Of a stretch of 64,000 nucleotides of DNA, positions 55,287 to 64,000 are shown piece after piece; positions within the stretch are counted from its first letter, which is position 1; each line of letters opens with the position of its first letter. The position numbers were made by a program, and so were the translations under genes. Source of the stretch: Hygrocybe punicea. Its lineage: Eukaryota > Basidiomycota > Agaricomycetes > Agaricales > Hygrophoraceae. The notes below the pieces were generated by a model that was given only the letters and a program-made list of their open reading frames with translations, searched no databases and was not told where the DNA came from. The stretch is taken from NCBI GenBank assembly GCA_963556145.1, contig OY744468.1:4278001-4342000 (forward strand). The letters are read 5' to 3'.

Positions 55287-56323
55287 TTAACCTAGAAGAG
55301 CCACGACAGCGGCACCACCAAGGATCGCTGCGAGACCAATCTGTGCTGATCGCGATGAGCCACTGCTGCGCGTGGTTGCAGCTGGGGCAGCAGTGCCGGT
55401 GCCGGTGCCGGTGCCGGTGCCACTAGCATGAGTAGTAGTCCTAAAATAGATGAGCAAAGCAGACCATATTCGGCTAATGTTAGAGCATACCCGACACCAG
55501 TCGTGGAAGGCTTCGGAGCAGTAGTTGTGGGCGCCGTGGGAACGGGGCTGACAGCCGCAGTAGTACCAGTAGCAGCAGGAGTAGTGGTACCGGTACCGGG
55601 GGAAGTGGCTCCGCTAGAAGCTGGTGTGCCGGAGGGGGATTGCCCAACACAAGAAGTGGCTATGGACAGAAGAGCTCGATATCAGAACAAATTTGTACAC
55701 AGCCAAGCCATTAACTAACAAGATCCAGGTCCGACAGTGAATGCGGCGGACTGCGCAACAGCACCAGTGCTATCACGAAGAGTGAGACCAAGGGACGTGC
55801 CTGCGAGTAGAGGGTCAATATGTAAGACCATCTACACACTCATGGCAACTCACCGACTGGCTGGTTGACGATCCAGGTGATAGAGGTACCATTCTGTTGA
55901 CCGAAGTCTACGAGTGGGTTGCCGGACGGTTCATTACCAGGAAGAATGCTGTTGAAAAGGAAGGTATAAGTATGTGATAACCAGGGATATATAAAGACAA
56001 GCACCTCTGAAAGTGACATGGAAACATGACCGTCAGCTCAAAAAGAGCGAAAATAAATTGCGAGAAAACAGACCAAGAAGTACGGCGCTGGCAAGGATGA
56101 CAGAGTATGAGGAGACGATACATTGATGAATCAACAAGACGTACCTGTGCCTCCCTGCCAGGTGAGCATGATTGGTTCACACTCAGGAGCAGAGCTGCGG
56201 AAAAGTCAGGAAACCACTTGTCTGGACAAGCAAGACATACGGCGGGGTATTGATCAGGAGTTGAGCGAGAGCACTGCCCGCGAAGAGAGCAACGGACACA
56301 AGCAAGACGAACACAGACTTCAT
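55287..56323 (-). CDS. Secreted GPI-anchored Ser/Thr-rich cell-surface protein
   Basis: Start at 56323: a signal peptide (MKSVFVLLVSVALFAGSALA) then QLLINTPPS. Exons, with about seven introns, give SAPECEPIMLTWQGGTAPYFL, ILPGNEPSGNPLVDFGQQ, SITWIVNQPVGTSLGLTLRD, GAVAQSAAFTVG and SCVGQSPSG, a small beta-rich domain common in Agaricomycete surface proteins. A Ser/Thr/Pro/Gly/Ala stalk follows, including four GGCACC hexamer repeats (Gly-Thr, about 55390-55413), then a C-terminal hydrophobic tail (SAQIGLAAILGGAAVVALLG) after a small-residue region, the mark of a GPI attachment signal. Probable location: plasma membrane or cell wall. Function unknown. The hexamer tract may vary between strains. 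Confidence 0.85.
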
Positions 56324-56664
56324 CGTTGTTGGCGTTGATTGGAGTGTGGAAAAAAAACGGGAAGCCGAGACCAACGCAAATTTATACCCAAACCTTGTTT
56401 TCTGTTTGGTCGCCAGGTTCGCGCAGCCAAACAACAACAACACATCAGCCAAGCCACTGGCAGTTGTACTGCAGTTACCGTCAACAACTCAGGCAATCCG
56501 CCAGTGACAACAATCCCTGGCAAATATTAATGCACCTCTTGGGTTCCCTTCGTTCAGATTGTCAAGGAATACGAGGAGATATATTACCAAAATATCAAAT
56601 TTCACTTCAAGCTCAAGCTCAAGCCCTTCTCGACCGCAACTCACAGTGTCGATGTTGTCAATCT
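56324..56664. promoter_or_regulatory. Spacer upstream of the GPI-protein gene
   Basis: 341 bp containing the promoter of the gene at 56323 (aatttataccc-like TATA on the minus strand, about 56380) and the 3' end of the next gene. No separate ORF is believable. Confidence 0.4.
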
Positions 56665-57762
56665 TCACCCTGATAACATGCTTACCGTAGTCAGCAACCC
56701 GTAGTGATCACTCGTCCACGCTCCGTCTACAGTCTTTACCCCAACCCCAACCTTTTTCGGCTCCTCTACCTCGAACCTGATCCCCGGTGTGATAAGAATC
56801 TTGTCTAACCTTCCAGGAGGGAACTGGCATCTGGGCTGATATCCCCACGTGTAACCTTCCTCGTCGTCGTCGTCGCCTTTCCATGCATCAACCAGGCCAA
56901 CGTCGGCCACGATGGGATCATCTGAAGGTCCAATTGCATTCATGTCTCCCCCGACTATCCCGCCATGCAAGCCACTTTCTTTCAACAGTTTCGCAATTAG
57001 CTTCATCTGCACCGGTCGAGCCGCCGCTCCTTGCGTCAACGACTCTAGATGTGTATTGGCGACCCGCACTATGACAGCACGAGACTCCGGTTCAGGAACA
57101 CTGAGTTTCAAGTCTACCAGCACTGCGTTACGCGACATCTCTGAGCATCCAAACTCGAGCGACCATGCCTGGCTCACAGGGATGGATCGCGAGACAAGCG
57201 TCACGTTGCCGTAGGCTGAGTGATTAGGCCATTTATCGGGAGTGACGGGAGTGATGGTGAAGTGTTTCCTGACCCATTCGTTGTCGAGGATGGTGTGGAA
57301 GGCGCGAACATGAACCTCCTGCAGAAGTATGCAACAGGGTTCAGGGGCTTCGTCCGCTTTGCATCTGAAGACGTCCTTCTGAATATATCCCAAGGCCGAC
57401 ACCAGCCGTTTTATTTCGTTCGCCGCCATGAAGTCGACGTTCCATGTCAAGACACGAAACGTGGTAGGGAGTGGGTGGATGATTTTCACTTTGTCGCCGT
57501 TCGACATGCGTTGCCATTTCGCTTTCGACGAGAACCTTGCTGCGCGACACGGATAGAGCGAACTGGTTGATTTATCCATGCCAGCTGTCGAGGATGAGTA
57601 CGCAGATAAGTTGAGGAACCTTGAGGTTTTTTCACCGCAGGGACGCTTGCTTATATGTTGGAGGGCACGGAGATGGACCGGTCGTCTCATTTCACAGACA
57701 GCGCTAGTGATTAGGGTAGTAATATGAGCCAATAACAATGCTCGTGGGTCCTCACAGATCAA
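56665..57762 (-). CDS. Endonuclease/exonuclease/phosphatase-fold protein, TDP2-like motifs
   Basis: One intron-free frame of 365 codons. Motifs of the fold: LTWNVDF (residue about 104), LLQEVH (metal-binding Glu, about 145), RVANTHLESLT (about 233), GGDMNAI (about 273), GRLDKIL (about 318) and TSDHYGLL (about 352, catalytic His). The TWN, LQE, THLES, GGDxN and DH order is that of TDP2-type Mg-dependent phosphodiesterases acting on DNA or RNA 5' adducts, though general phosphatases of the fold share part of it. The true start is uncertain: a Met at about 57579 (MDKSTSSLYP) begins a more family-like N-terminus, while the upstream 61 codons lack features. All catalytic residues appear present. 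Neighbours are unrelated. Confidence 0.85.
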   Translation of the reverse strand: MICEDPRALLLAHITTLITSAVCEMRRPVHLRALQHISKRPCGEKTSRFLNLSAYSSSTAGMDKSTSSLYPCRAARFSSKAKWQRMSNGDKVKIIHPLPTTFRVLTWNVDFMAANEIKRLVSALGYIQKDVFRCKADEAPEPCCILLQEVHVRAFHTILDNEWVRKHFTITPVTPDKWPNHSAYGNVTLVSRSIPVSQAWSLEFGCSEMSRNAVLVDLKLSVPEPESRAVIVRVANTHLESLTQGAAARPVQMKLIAKLLKESGLHGGIVGGDMNAIGPSDDPIVADVGLVDAWKGDDDDEEGYTWGYQPRCQFPPGRLDKILITPGIRFEVEEPKKVGVGVKTVDGAWTSDHYGLLTTVSMLSG

Positions 57763-59176
57763 ACACGAGGTTAGAATTTGCTCAGACCCCAGACCGATTG
57801 CTCCCGGTGGCTGGCCTCGTGCAAGAAAGTCGCCGAGGGGATGGATATTGCATGCACTCTTACTTATCCAACTCCAAGCTGCATCGTGATTATGGGACGT
57901 AAACTATATGCTTGCCTATAGATTTTCGAATGTATCCTTCTCTGTGTTTGAGGACGGCTTCAACGATGCGAGCCTCGATCTCAATCGAGGAGAAAGAGTG
58001 GGTCAACCTGACTAACGAGCGTCAATATTCATCGACAACGGTCTAACGCTGGTGATCCTGACCGTTGACCAGGCTGCGTAAGCTTCCGTTCTATTCGTGA
58101 CACTTGTCATGATCTACTTCCAGATATCGGGTAAGCCTGGAGAAAGACGCCAGATCGGAAATGCCACGGGGATTCCCAACTGAAGCGCTATGTCCGCCAA
58201 GTCTCCTGGCCTGGCAATTTAGAGTCCTTTCAGTAAAGAGTAGATACGGAGAGTGTTACCTCGCGATCGTCGAGATGGATACCACGCTTTTCCATAGAAG
58301 TACACGAGCACTTTCAATGGTAATTCTGTCAAGAAAGGCAGTCCTGTTAGTTGTGTGAGTATGAATATCTACAACGACGCACTGTTCGATTATAGCGTGA
58401 AGAACCGTGTAGGTCGCTGTGTTTATTTGTGGATTCAACGGCGAATCAAGTCGCCAAGGTTTATCAGCTTCTCCAGAATATTGAAGGACTCACATAAGGA
58501 CGCATGTAGGTGGCAGATATATACAAGGGATTCACAACGTATCCCGATCGAACCACATGGCTGCTGGATAGCGCTGGATACTCAGATCAGAGATGAGGGT
58601 GTCAGAGAACTTGAAGATAGTGGCTGAGGTTTCCCAAGAGAATTATCCGGGGCCTGAAGATATGGTTCCTTGGGCCAATATTGCTGTTACCATCCACGTT
58701 GACTGTGGGCGAATGCATCAGCATGCTGAGTTGCTGTCTTCAGGTTCCGTTCCGATAAATGCGATCCAATCGAGGCTGCAATGTGAAGCGTAGAACCGAG
58801 ATAAACCCGGGAGTGGATGGATAGATATGTCTAGTGTTTGATGCATATGTGATTGAGGGCAGAGTGTCGCAGACGAGAACCCAACTTGACGCCCGGCCAG
58901 TACATGCAAACATGACCCATAAAGCAATATTTAACAGCACATTATCAGCGACTCAGTACTCGGTACTCATTACTCACGATGTGCGGCGAGAATGGCGTGT
59001 TAAGTGGTCGTCGTCGAATATCCGAGTCCGAGGTTGCGGCACCCGGCTTCGGAAGTTTTACATGAAATGACGGTCAGTCCAACTTAGTTCAGCTATCTGC
59101 GTCCATAATTCCAAGTCATTTTCAATGATTTCGTAAAAAAAAAAGTATCTTGGAGGGCAGCATCACGACAATAATA
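57763..59176. other. 1.4-kb intergenic region
   Basis: No gene supported. Short frames occur on both strands (for example 58355-58627 plus). A minus-strand stretch near 57950-58010 reads SSIEIEARIVEAVLKHREGYIRK and could be a fragment of something, but has no start, stop or splice context. No tRNA-like cloverleaf was noticed. Confidence 0.45.
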
Positions 59177-60922
59177 CTATAGTTCGGCTGTATTCCGATA
59201 AAGACTCTCCCCTGCCTCTGCGACCTTGTTCTCGACGAAAGCCTTAATGATATTCGCCTTGATCTTAATCTCATCCAGCTTGGAAGGAGAAAGGTTGCGC
59301 TTCTCAAGAATCGTCGCGAGTCTAGTGAGGAGGCTCACGTCAATTGCGGGGTCAAGTGCGGGCGATCCTTACCGTTTTGCTTCCACTTCCAAGTAGTTTT
59401 CGCTTCCACTAACGACTTTCTGCATGACTCGGAGATAATGTTTTGACGTTTCTCCGGCTTTGGACGCAAGCAGAGACGCCTCTTTCAGGATGGAATCTCG
59501 TACCTCACCGGTAGCCAAGAAGAATTCGTTGGCCAAGGCGTCAAAATCGGCAAGTCTGCCAGCCTAGTGGGATAGCGTACTTTTAGCAGGACACAAGATA
59601 AGTATGGAAGACCACACCTCATCACTGAGGCCTCCGCCAACGGTACGGTGAGTACCGCATTTGTTATTGAGGTAAGCGACAAAGGCCTCCTCCGATCGAT
59701 CACCTTCGTAAAGTTCTGGTTCTTTGTTTTCTTTGGAAAAGAATTTGATCGTGGGGAAAGAAGAAATGTCATATTTTGAAGCAATGGGTTGGTTGTGAGC
59801 AGCGTCGGCGTCAATATTAGCAACGACACACTGCGAAAACGGACCAATATCAGTGTTCGGAAGTCAAATAAAACCAGGAGGATTGGCATACGTCGCTCTC
59901 TGACTTGAAATCCAGCGCAACTTGGGGAAGGCGTGAGATTATGCACTTGTGTTCAGTTCCCGATGACGTTCACCTTTCTCATAGATAGGTTTCATGGACT
60001 TGCAGTGACCGCACCACGGTGCCTAGATGGGGTGCTCACAATGCAATAGTTGCGTAGAACGATGGTGAACGTACGGTGAACGATACAAGAACATGTTTTG
60101 ACTTATCCTGTGTCACAAAAGATGATGTTAACTTGTAATCAGGATGAGGCCGAAGAATACGTACCAGCACAACCTCGTCAAAGCTCAAGGCATCCAGAAC
60201 GAGGGTCTGCGGCGGTGGGGCCGGTTTAATGTTTGGTTTCACACCAGAATTCTTGGTTACGCTAGAACGACGGAGATGCATCAGACAGATGATTTCGCGT
60301 AATGGTATGGAAAGTTCAATACTTACAATGCTGCCAGACTGTCGAGGTCACGACCAGATTCACACGTATCGTATGTCCCATCAGCGTTGAACCACTTGAG
60401 AGCTTAACCGAAATTCGATATCAGAGCTATACGGAGAAGTTACATGTTGGATAACATGGTCAACTCACTGGGAAAGCCGGTCACGCCATACTTGGAGCCC
60501 AACGGCCTGCCTTCGCCATCAGCATCGACCTTTGCGATGATGACCTTATCCTTTGCATGAGAAAATGCATCTGCAAGCTGCTCGTAGATAGGTTCCAGAT
60601 TCTGATGGAAGATTTCAGTGCCAACGTCGATGAGATAGAACCAACATCGACCTTGCAATGTCCACTGCAACCTCGATCAGCTTGACTCATAAACTACTGT
60701 AGGAACGAGGACCTACCACCAGGGCGCAAAACTTTTGAAGTAGAAGCCAACGGTCACCATCGACAACAAGAGCTGTACTGGATGAAACACTCACAACTCC
60801 ACGAGTGCCGGTGTCCCTTTGCCAATAAGTTTATCGAAATTATCTGGAACAAGGTTGATGACGTTTGAAGCGTGGGTCCCAGTCAGTAAAGCCGCCGCCA
60901 ACAGGGAGAACGAGAGCTTCAT
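59177..60922 (-). CDS. tigA: Protein disulfide isomerase, two thioredoxin domains plus ERp29-like C-terminus
   Basis: Start at 60922: signal peptide MKLSFSLLAAALLTGTHA, then SNVINLVPDNFDKLIGKG. The first thioredoxin domain has FFAPWCGHCK split over three exons, including a 13-nt exon (60652-60664), then NLEPIYEQLADAF..AKVDADGEGR..YGVTGFP. The second has VSFTAPWCGHCKSMKPIYEK (about 60000) and ANIDADAAHNQ..YDISSFPT. The C-terminal helical domain has LADFDALANEFF, KASLL-like and KANIIKAFVENKVAEAGE, as in ERp29 and fungal TigA/ERp38. It ends ..NTAEL, perhaps a weak variant of the HDEL-type ER retention signal. It catalyses disulfide formation and exchange in secreted proteins in the ER lumen. About eight introns. 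Both CGHC sites are intact. Confidence 0.9.
60652..60664 (-). other. tigA: 13-nt micro-exon of the disulfide isomerase gene
   Basis: On the minus strand TGGACATTGCAAG lies between a CAG acceptor and a GT donor. With the TG left by the exon before it, it completes Cys and encodes Gly-His-Cys-Lys of the CGHCK active site. Skipping it would shift the frame and remove the active site. Confidence 0.8.
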
Positions 60923-61047
60923 GGTAAAGTCGTGTAAATAATAATCACTCCGCTAAAATGCTTTTGCATACGTGTCCCGGACCACCGTCCCGACTCCCGA
61001 TAGGCGATTAGTCAGTCGCAAACATATACACAGAATACACAGTTGCA
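60923..61047. promoter_or_regulatory. Divergent promoter between PDI and the Sqt1-like gene
   Basis: Only 125 bp separate the two start codons, which face away from each other. The segment includes ataataatcac, a gactcccgataggcgatta block and catatacacagaat near the plus-strand start. No heat-shock or unfolded-protein element was clearly recognised. Confidence 0.6.
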
Positions 61048-62531
61048 ATGGATTCAAGTTCTACACACGACATGCAAACTAACGGAGACGAGGAAGATGG
61101 TCAATTCATCCGAGAGGATGAAATTTTGGAAGAAGTTCCCGATGATGGAGACCAGCTGATGGACGATGACGACGAGGCAGAGGACACAGTACAAGAATTA
61201 GCCTCACAATCCGTCAACGGTCAAGACATCGTGTGGGAGGACAACTCTGTGCAACATTTTCCAAACCACCGGAAATCCGTCTTTGCCGTTTCAACGCATC
61301 CTTTTGAGGCCATTGCAGCGTCAGGAGGAGAGGATGATCTTGGTTACATATGGGACATAACTGACGGAGAGGTGATCGTCAAGCTGACTGGCCACACCGA
61401 CAGCGTTTCAGCTATATCGTTTAGCTCAGATGGGGAGATGGTTGCGTCTGGTGGGATGGACGGAAAAGTGAGAATATGGCGCAGGGTCGGCAATGAGAAC
61501 TGGAAGACATGGGAATTCCTGACAGAACTTCAAGGGCCCGATGAAATCATGGTGTGCATTCTCCTCTCGTCGCCAACACATCTAACTATCACCCGGTCCT
61601 GTAGTGGCTGCGGTGGCACCCAAAAGGGAACGTGCTACTGGCGGGATCAAACGACAGTATGGTTTGGTTATGGCAATGTAAGCATTACTCCATTCTTTTC
61701 ATGGCTGACCGCTTTCTTATGGACACTTGGCAAAGTACCGTCCGGTGCAACTATGCAGGTTTTCGCAGGCCACACTGGTGCAGTGCAGTGCGGGGAATTC
61801 ACTCCCGATGGTTCTGTCCGCCTCTTTTCATCTGCAACCCCTTCTGATATATGGTTGCTAGGTAAACATATTTTGACGGCTTGTGTCAACGGTACTCTGA
61901 TTTATTGGGATCCTCGATCAACCAACCCGATCTTTAAGCTTACGCCGGAGGAGGCTCGCTTCAAACTCGATGGTATAACTTCTCTCAGAGTGAATCCTTC
62001 CTCGACGCTGGCTGTGGTTGGCGGCGCAGCAGGCGGAGTTTGTGTCGTCAGCCTGAGCAAAGGCGAAGTTGTTGCTGTGCTCGGCGGGCACACGGAAGGA
62101 GAAAGTATCGAAGCTGTGGAGTTTGTCGACCTTACCGGGGGATCAGAGTCAGGACCTGGTGTCGTAGTCACCGGAGCAACTGACGGGAAGGCGTGTATAT
62201 GGGATCTCACTACAATGCGTTTGCGATTCACACTGCAGCATCAGGTCGGCTCTCTACTTCGTTCCCCAGCACCAATCCTAATCCCTGCTCCGTTGTTCAG
62301 GATGCCATTACCGCTTTACTGGTCCATCCATCGCCAAAGGGATATCTAATTATATCCGGGTCTGCGGACAAGACGTTGCGTACTTGGGACGCACGAACGG
62401 GGGCATTGGTTCGTGAGCACAAAGGTCATCAGGGTCCCATCTTGGGTGCATCGATGGGACTACGTGGATCTGTCGTTGTCAGTGCTGGCGACGACGGTGT
62501 GTGTCTAGTGTTCGTAACGGAATCCACATAG
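61048..62531 (+). CDS. SQT1: WD40-repeat ribosomal-protein chaperone, Sqt1/AAMP family
   Basis: Five exons: 61048-61551, 61605-61677, 61736-61810, 61862-62244, 62301-62531, 421 codons plus stop, all introns GT..AG. An acidic N-terminus (DDGDQLMDDDDEAED) precedes WD repeats: HFPNHRKSVFAV..DDLGYIWD, LTGHTDSVSAI..DGKVRIW, LRWHPKGNVLLAG..DSMVWLW, FAGHTGAVQCGEFTPDGK..GTLIYWD, a SLRVNPSS..GVCVVSL repeat, a TDGKACIWD repeat and a SADKTLRTWD repeat, ending GDDGVCLVF. This layout and the GPDEIMWLRWHP block match the AAMP/Sqt1 family, whose yeast member chaperones ribosomal protein uL16 (Rpl10) for 60S assembly in the cytosol. The frame continuing past 61551 is intron read-through. It shares a promoter with the PDI gene. 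Confidence 0.92.
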
Positions 62532-63006
62532 AGTTCGATGGTGACAGCGGTACCTGGTCTCTTCAATACTCCGTTGTCACTATGTCTAAGTAATATATGG
62601 AAACCAGGCGTTGCTTGATACCCGGTACCGGTCGCATTCCGCTGGAGTGGCAACCACCGCGCAAATCACTGACGGGCGGCGACGAAACGACAAATCTGGT
62701 CATGTGATCATGTCATGTGATCTGGAAATGCTTTCAAAGTTTTCTGTGTAAGACTGCGACTCGGTCACGGTATTGAACTGCAAGTACCAGGCTACCATGA
62801 CAATCGTCGTTGCTTCTGCAGTATAAGAGGGGGGGTGGGCGTCGAGTATATCCTGCATCACTCGTCCTTTCAAGTTCTTCGCCACTGTAACTTTAACCAG
62901 AGCAGTGCTCCAGCCTCTTTTTCTCCAGCCCTCCTTTTTTCGAGCATCGCATCTGGTCGACTCACTCCTCCATTCTTTTATTCAACGACCTACATCTCTT
63001 TTAACT
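62532..63006. promoter_or_regulatory. Spacer with the promoter of the lactonase-like gene
   Basis: 475 bp. A purine-rich box (taagagggggggtggg, about 62823-62840) and a long CT-rich stretch (62905-63000) sit just upstream of the ATG, as is common before fungal transcription starts. No separate ORF. Confidence 0.5.
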
Positions 63007-64000
63007 ATGAAGTTGTCCACTGCATCAGTCTTCATTTCTGTTCTCCTGGGTTCCGCTTTCGTAACAGCAAGTCCAGTTTATTCTCGGTCCAAACCTGCTG
63101 TCATGGAAATGTCGAAGGCTAGCGGCCAATCTAACGGAGCTGCCTACTGTAAGTCATATACTTGGATCTTCTGGTCGCCAGTGTCTAACCTTACTTTGCC
63201 AGTTATCACGAATGAGCCCGACCGCAATTTTGTAGTTTCTGCTGACATTGGTTCTAACGGAAATTTGGTTAGTCTACACATCGTTTCAACCATTTGACAA
63301 GGTTTTGACCGAGCCCGCAGAAACTTCGGCGAGCAGTCTTCACTGGTGGCAAAGGCTCCCATGGTGTTACCAGTCCCAATGGTCCCGATGCCTTGTTCTC
63401 CCAAGGAGCAGTAAAGACGTCCCGTGCATCAAATGTCCTGGCTGCTGTATGTGGAATCGAATGGAAATTTTTACGCAAGCTCACCATAATACAGGTCAAT
63501 CCTGGTTCCAACACTGTCTCACTCTTTGCGGTCAATCCCGCCGACCCGGCGCAGCTCACCATAATTGGTCGACCTAAATCATCTGGCGGCGAATTTCCTA
63601 TGAGTCTTGCTATCAATACTGCAGGCAACCAGCTCTGCACCCTCAACGGTGGAGCAAAGAATGGTGTCAGGTGAAAACGAAAATTTGATCCTTACTCTTC
63701 CTCCTTAAGCTGATCAATCGTGCCCTCTTTCCCCAGCTGCTTCAAGATCAACAAACAAAGGGGGTTGATTCCTCAGGCGAATACTGTGCGGTCTCTTGGT
63801 CTCAACCAGACCACACCTCCCAATGGTCCCGCCGGCACTACGAGCCACGTTGTATTTAGCGAGGACAACAAACAATTGATCGCTTCGATCAAAGGCATAC
63901 CTCCCCAGCCCGGTTTCTTTGCAATTTGGGATATTGCCGCGGATGGTTCCCTTTCTGAGAACTTCAAATCCGTGGCGCCTGATGCAGGTGGCTTGCTACC
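63007..64000 (+). CDS. Secreted beta-propeller lactonase / 3-carboxymuconate cyclase-like protein, 3' truncated by window end
   Basis: Start at 63007: signal peptide MKLSTASVFISVLLGSAFVTASP. Exons 63007-63148, 63203-63267, 63321-63446, 63495-63670 and 63737 to the window end, joined in phase by introns of 48-66 nt. Reading gives AYFITNEPDRNFVVSADIGSNG, VFTGGKGSHG, SQGAVKTSRASNVLAAVNPGSNTVSLF, MSLAINTAGNQLCTLNGG, VSCFKINKQRGL, TTSHVVFSEDNKQLIASIKG and FFAIWDIAADGSLS, the blade pattern of the 7-bladed lactonase/carboxymuconate cyclase-like fold. In Agaricomycetes such secreted proteins are widespread, and enzyme activity is mostly untested, so substrate is not assigned. The C-terminal blades are outside the window. 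Confidence 0.85.

Noticed and set aside
57930..58010. tRNA-like or gene-fragment signal in the intergenic region
   Set aside because: The palindrome cctcgatctcaatcgagg does not fit a cloverleaf, and the short peptide has no gene context.
1..64000. CRISPR arrays, rRNA genes, bacterial-type operons or riboswitches
   Set aside because: None seen. Direct repeats here are LTRs, minisatellites or simple sequence, and the genes have eukaryotic introns.

Overview
The window looks like the nuclear DNA of a basidiomycete fungus, most likely an Agaricomycete. The right-hand genes have many introns of about 45-60 nt with GT..AG ends. They include families typical of that group: tandem DUF6534-like membrane proteins, a short GPI-anchored Ser/Thr-rich protein, a TigA-type disulfide isomerase and a secreted beta-propeller lactonase. 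All names come from reading the sequence; no database search was possible.

The window has two parts. Bases 1 to about 46,400 are a transposon island with no intact host gene that I can support. Insertions are stacked inside one another, and most can be delimited to the base by target-site duplications (TSDs). Contents: a decayed Ty3/gypsy chromovirus pol gene (196-2532); two near-identical Ty1/copia elements in opposite orientation (3036-8160 minus, 16854-21984 plus); a 7.8-kb LTR element with a Gag ORF on one strand and spliced ORFs on the other (24520-32314); a 10.5-kb LTR element with 242-bp LTRs (32912-43418) that itself carries a full hAT transposon (33994-39022), a hAT MITE (39088-39390) and an LTR nested in an LTR (40652-42434); a non-autonomous hAT (26446-27876); a Tc1/mariner-type transposase split by a solo LTR (44143-46155) and a fragment of its sister copy (13080-13520); and many solo LTRs.

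Bases 46,442-64,000 are compact gene space. In order: two tandem DUF6534-like membrane protein genes (minus), a GH13 alpha-amylase (minus), a GPI-anchored protein (minus), an endonuclease/exonuclease/phosphatase-fold protein (minus), a protein disulfide isomerase (minus) that shares a 125-bp divergent promoter with an Sqt1/AAMP WD40 protein (plus), and a secreted lactonase-like protein (plus) running off the right edge. No operon logic applies.

The most unusual signals are these. (1) Several LTR families share a start (TGTAGAG) and mostly 4-bp TSDs centred on CG. (2) Nonsense changes that look like CGA to TGA recur across unrelated transposons, and CG to CA/TG changes occur between paired TSDs, suggesting CpG-directed decay. 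(3) The two copia copies carry complementary lesions. (4) The 7.8-kb LTR element carries antisense, intron-bearing coiled-coil and cysteine-cluster ORFs. (5) A 13-nt micro-exon encodes part of the CGHC site of the disulfide isomerase.
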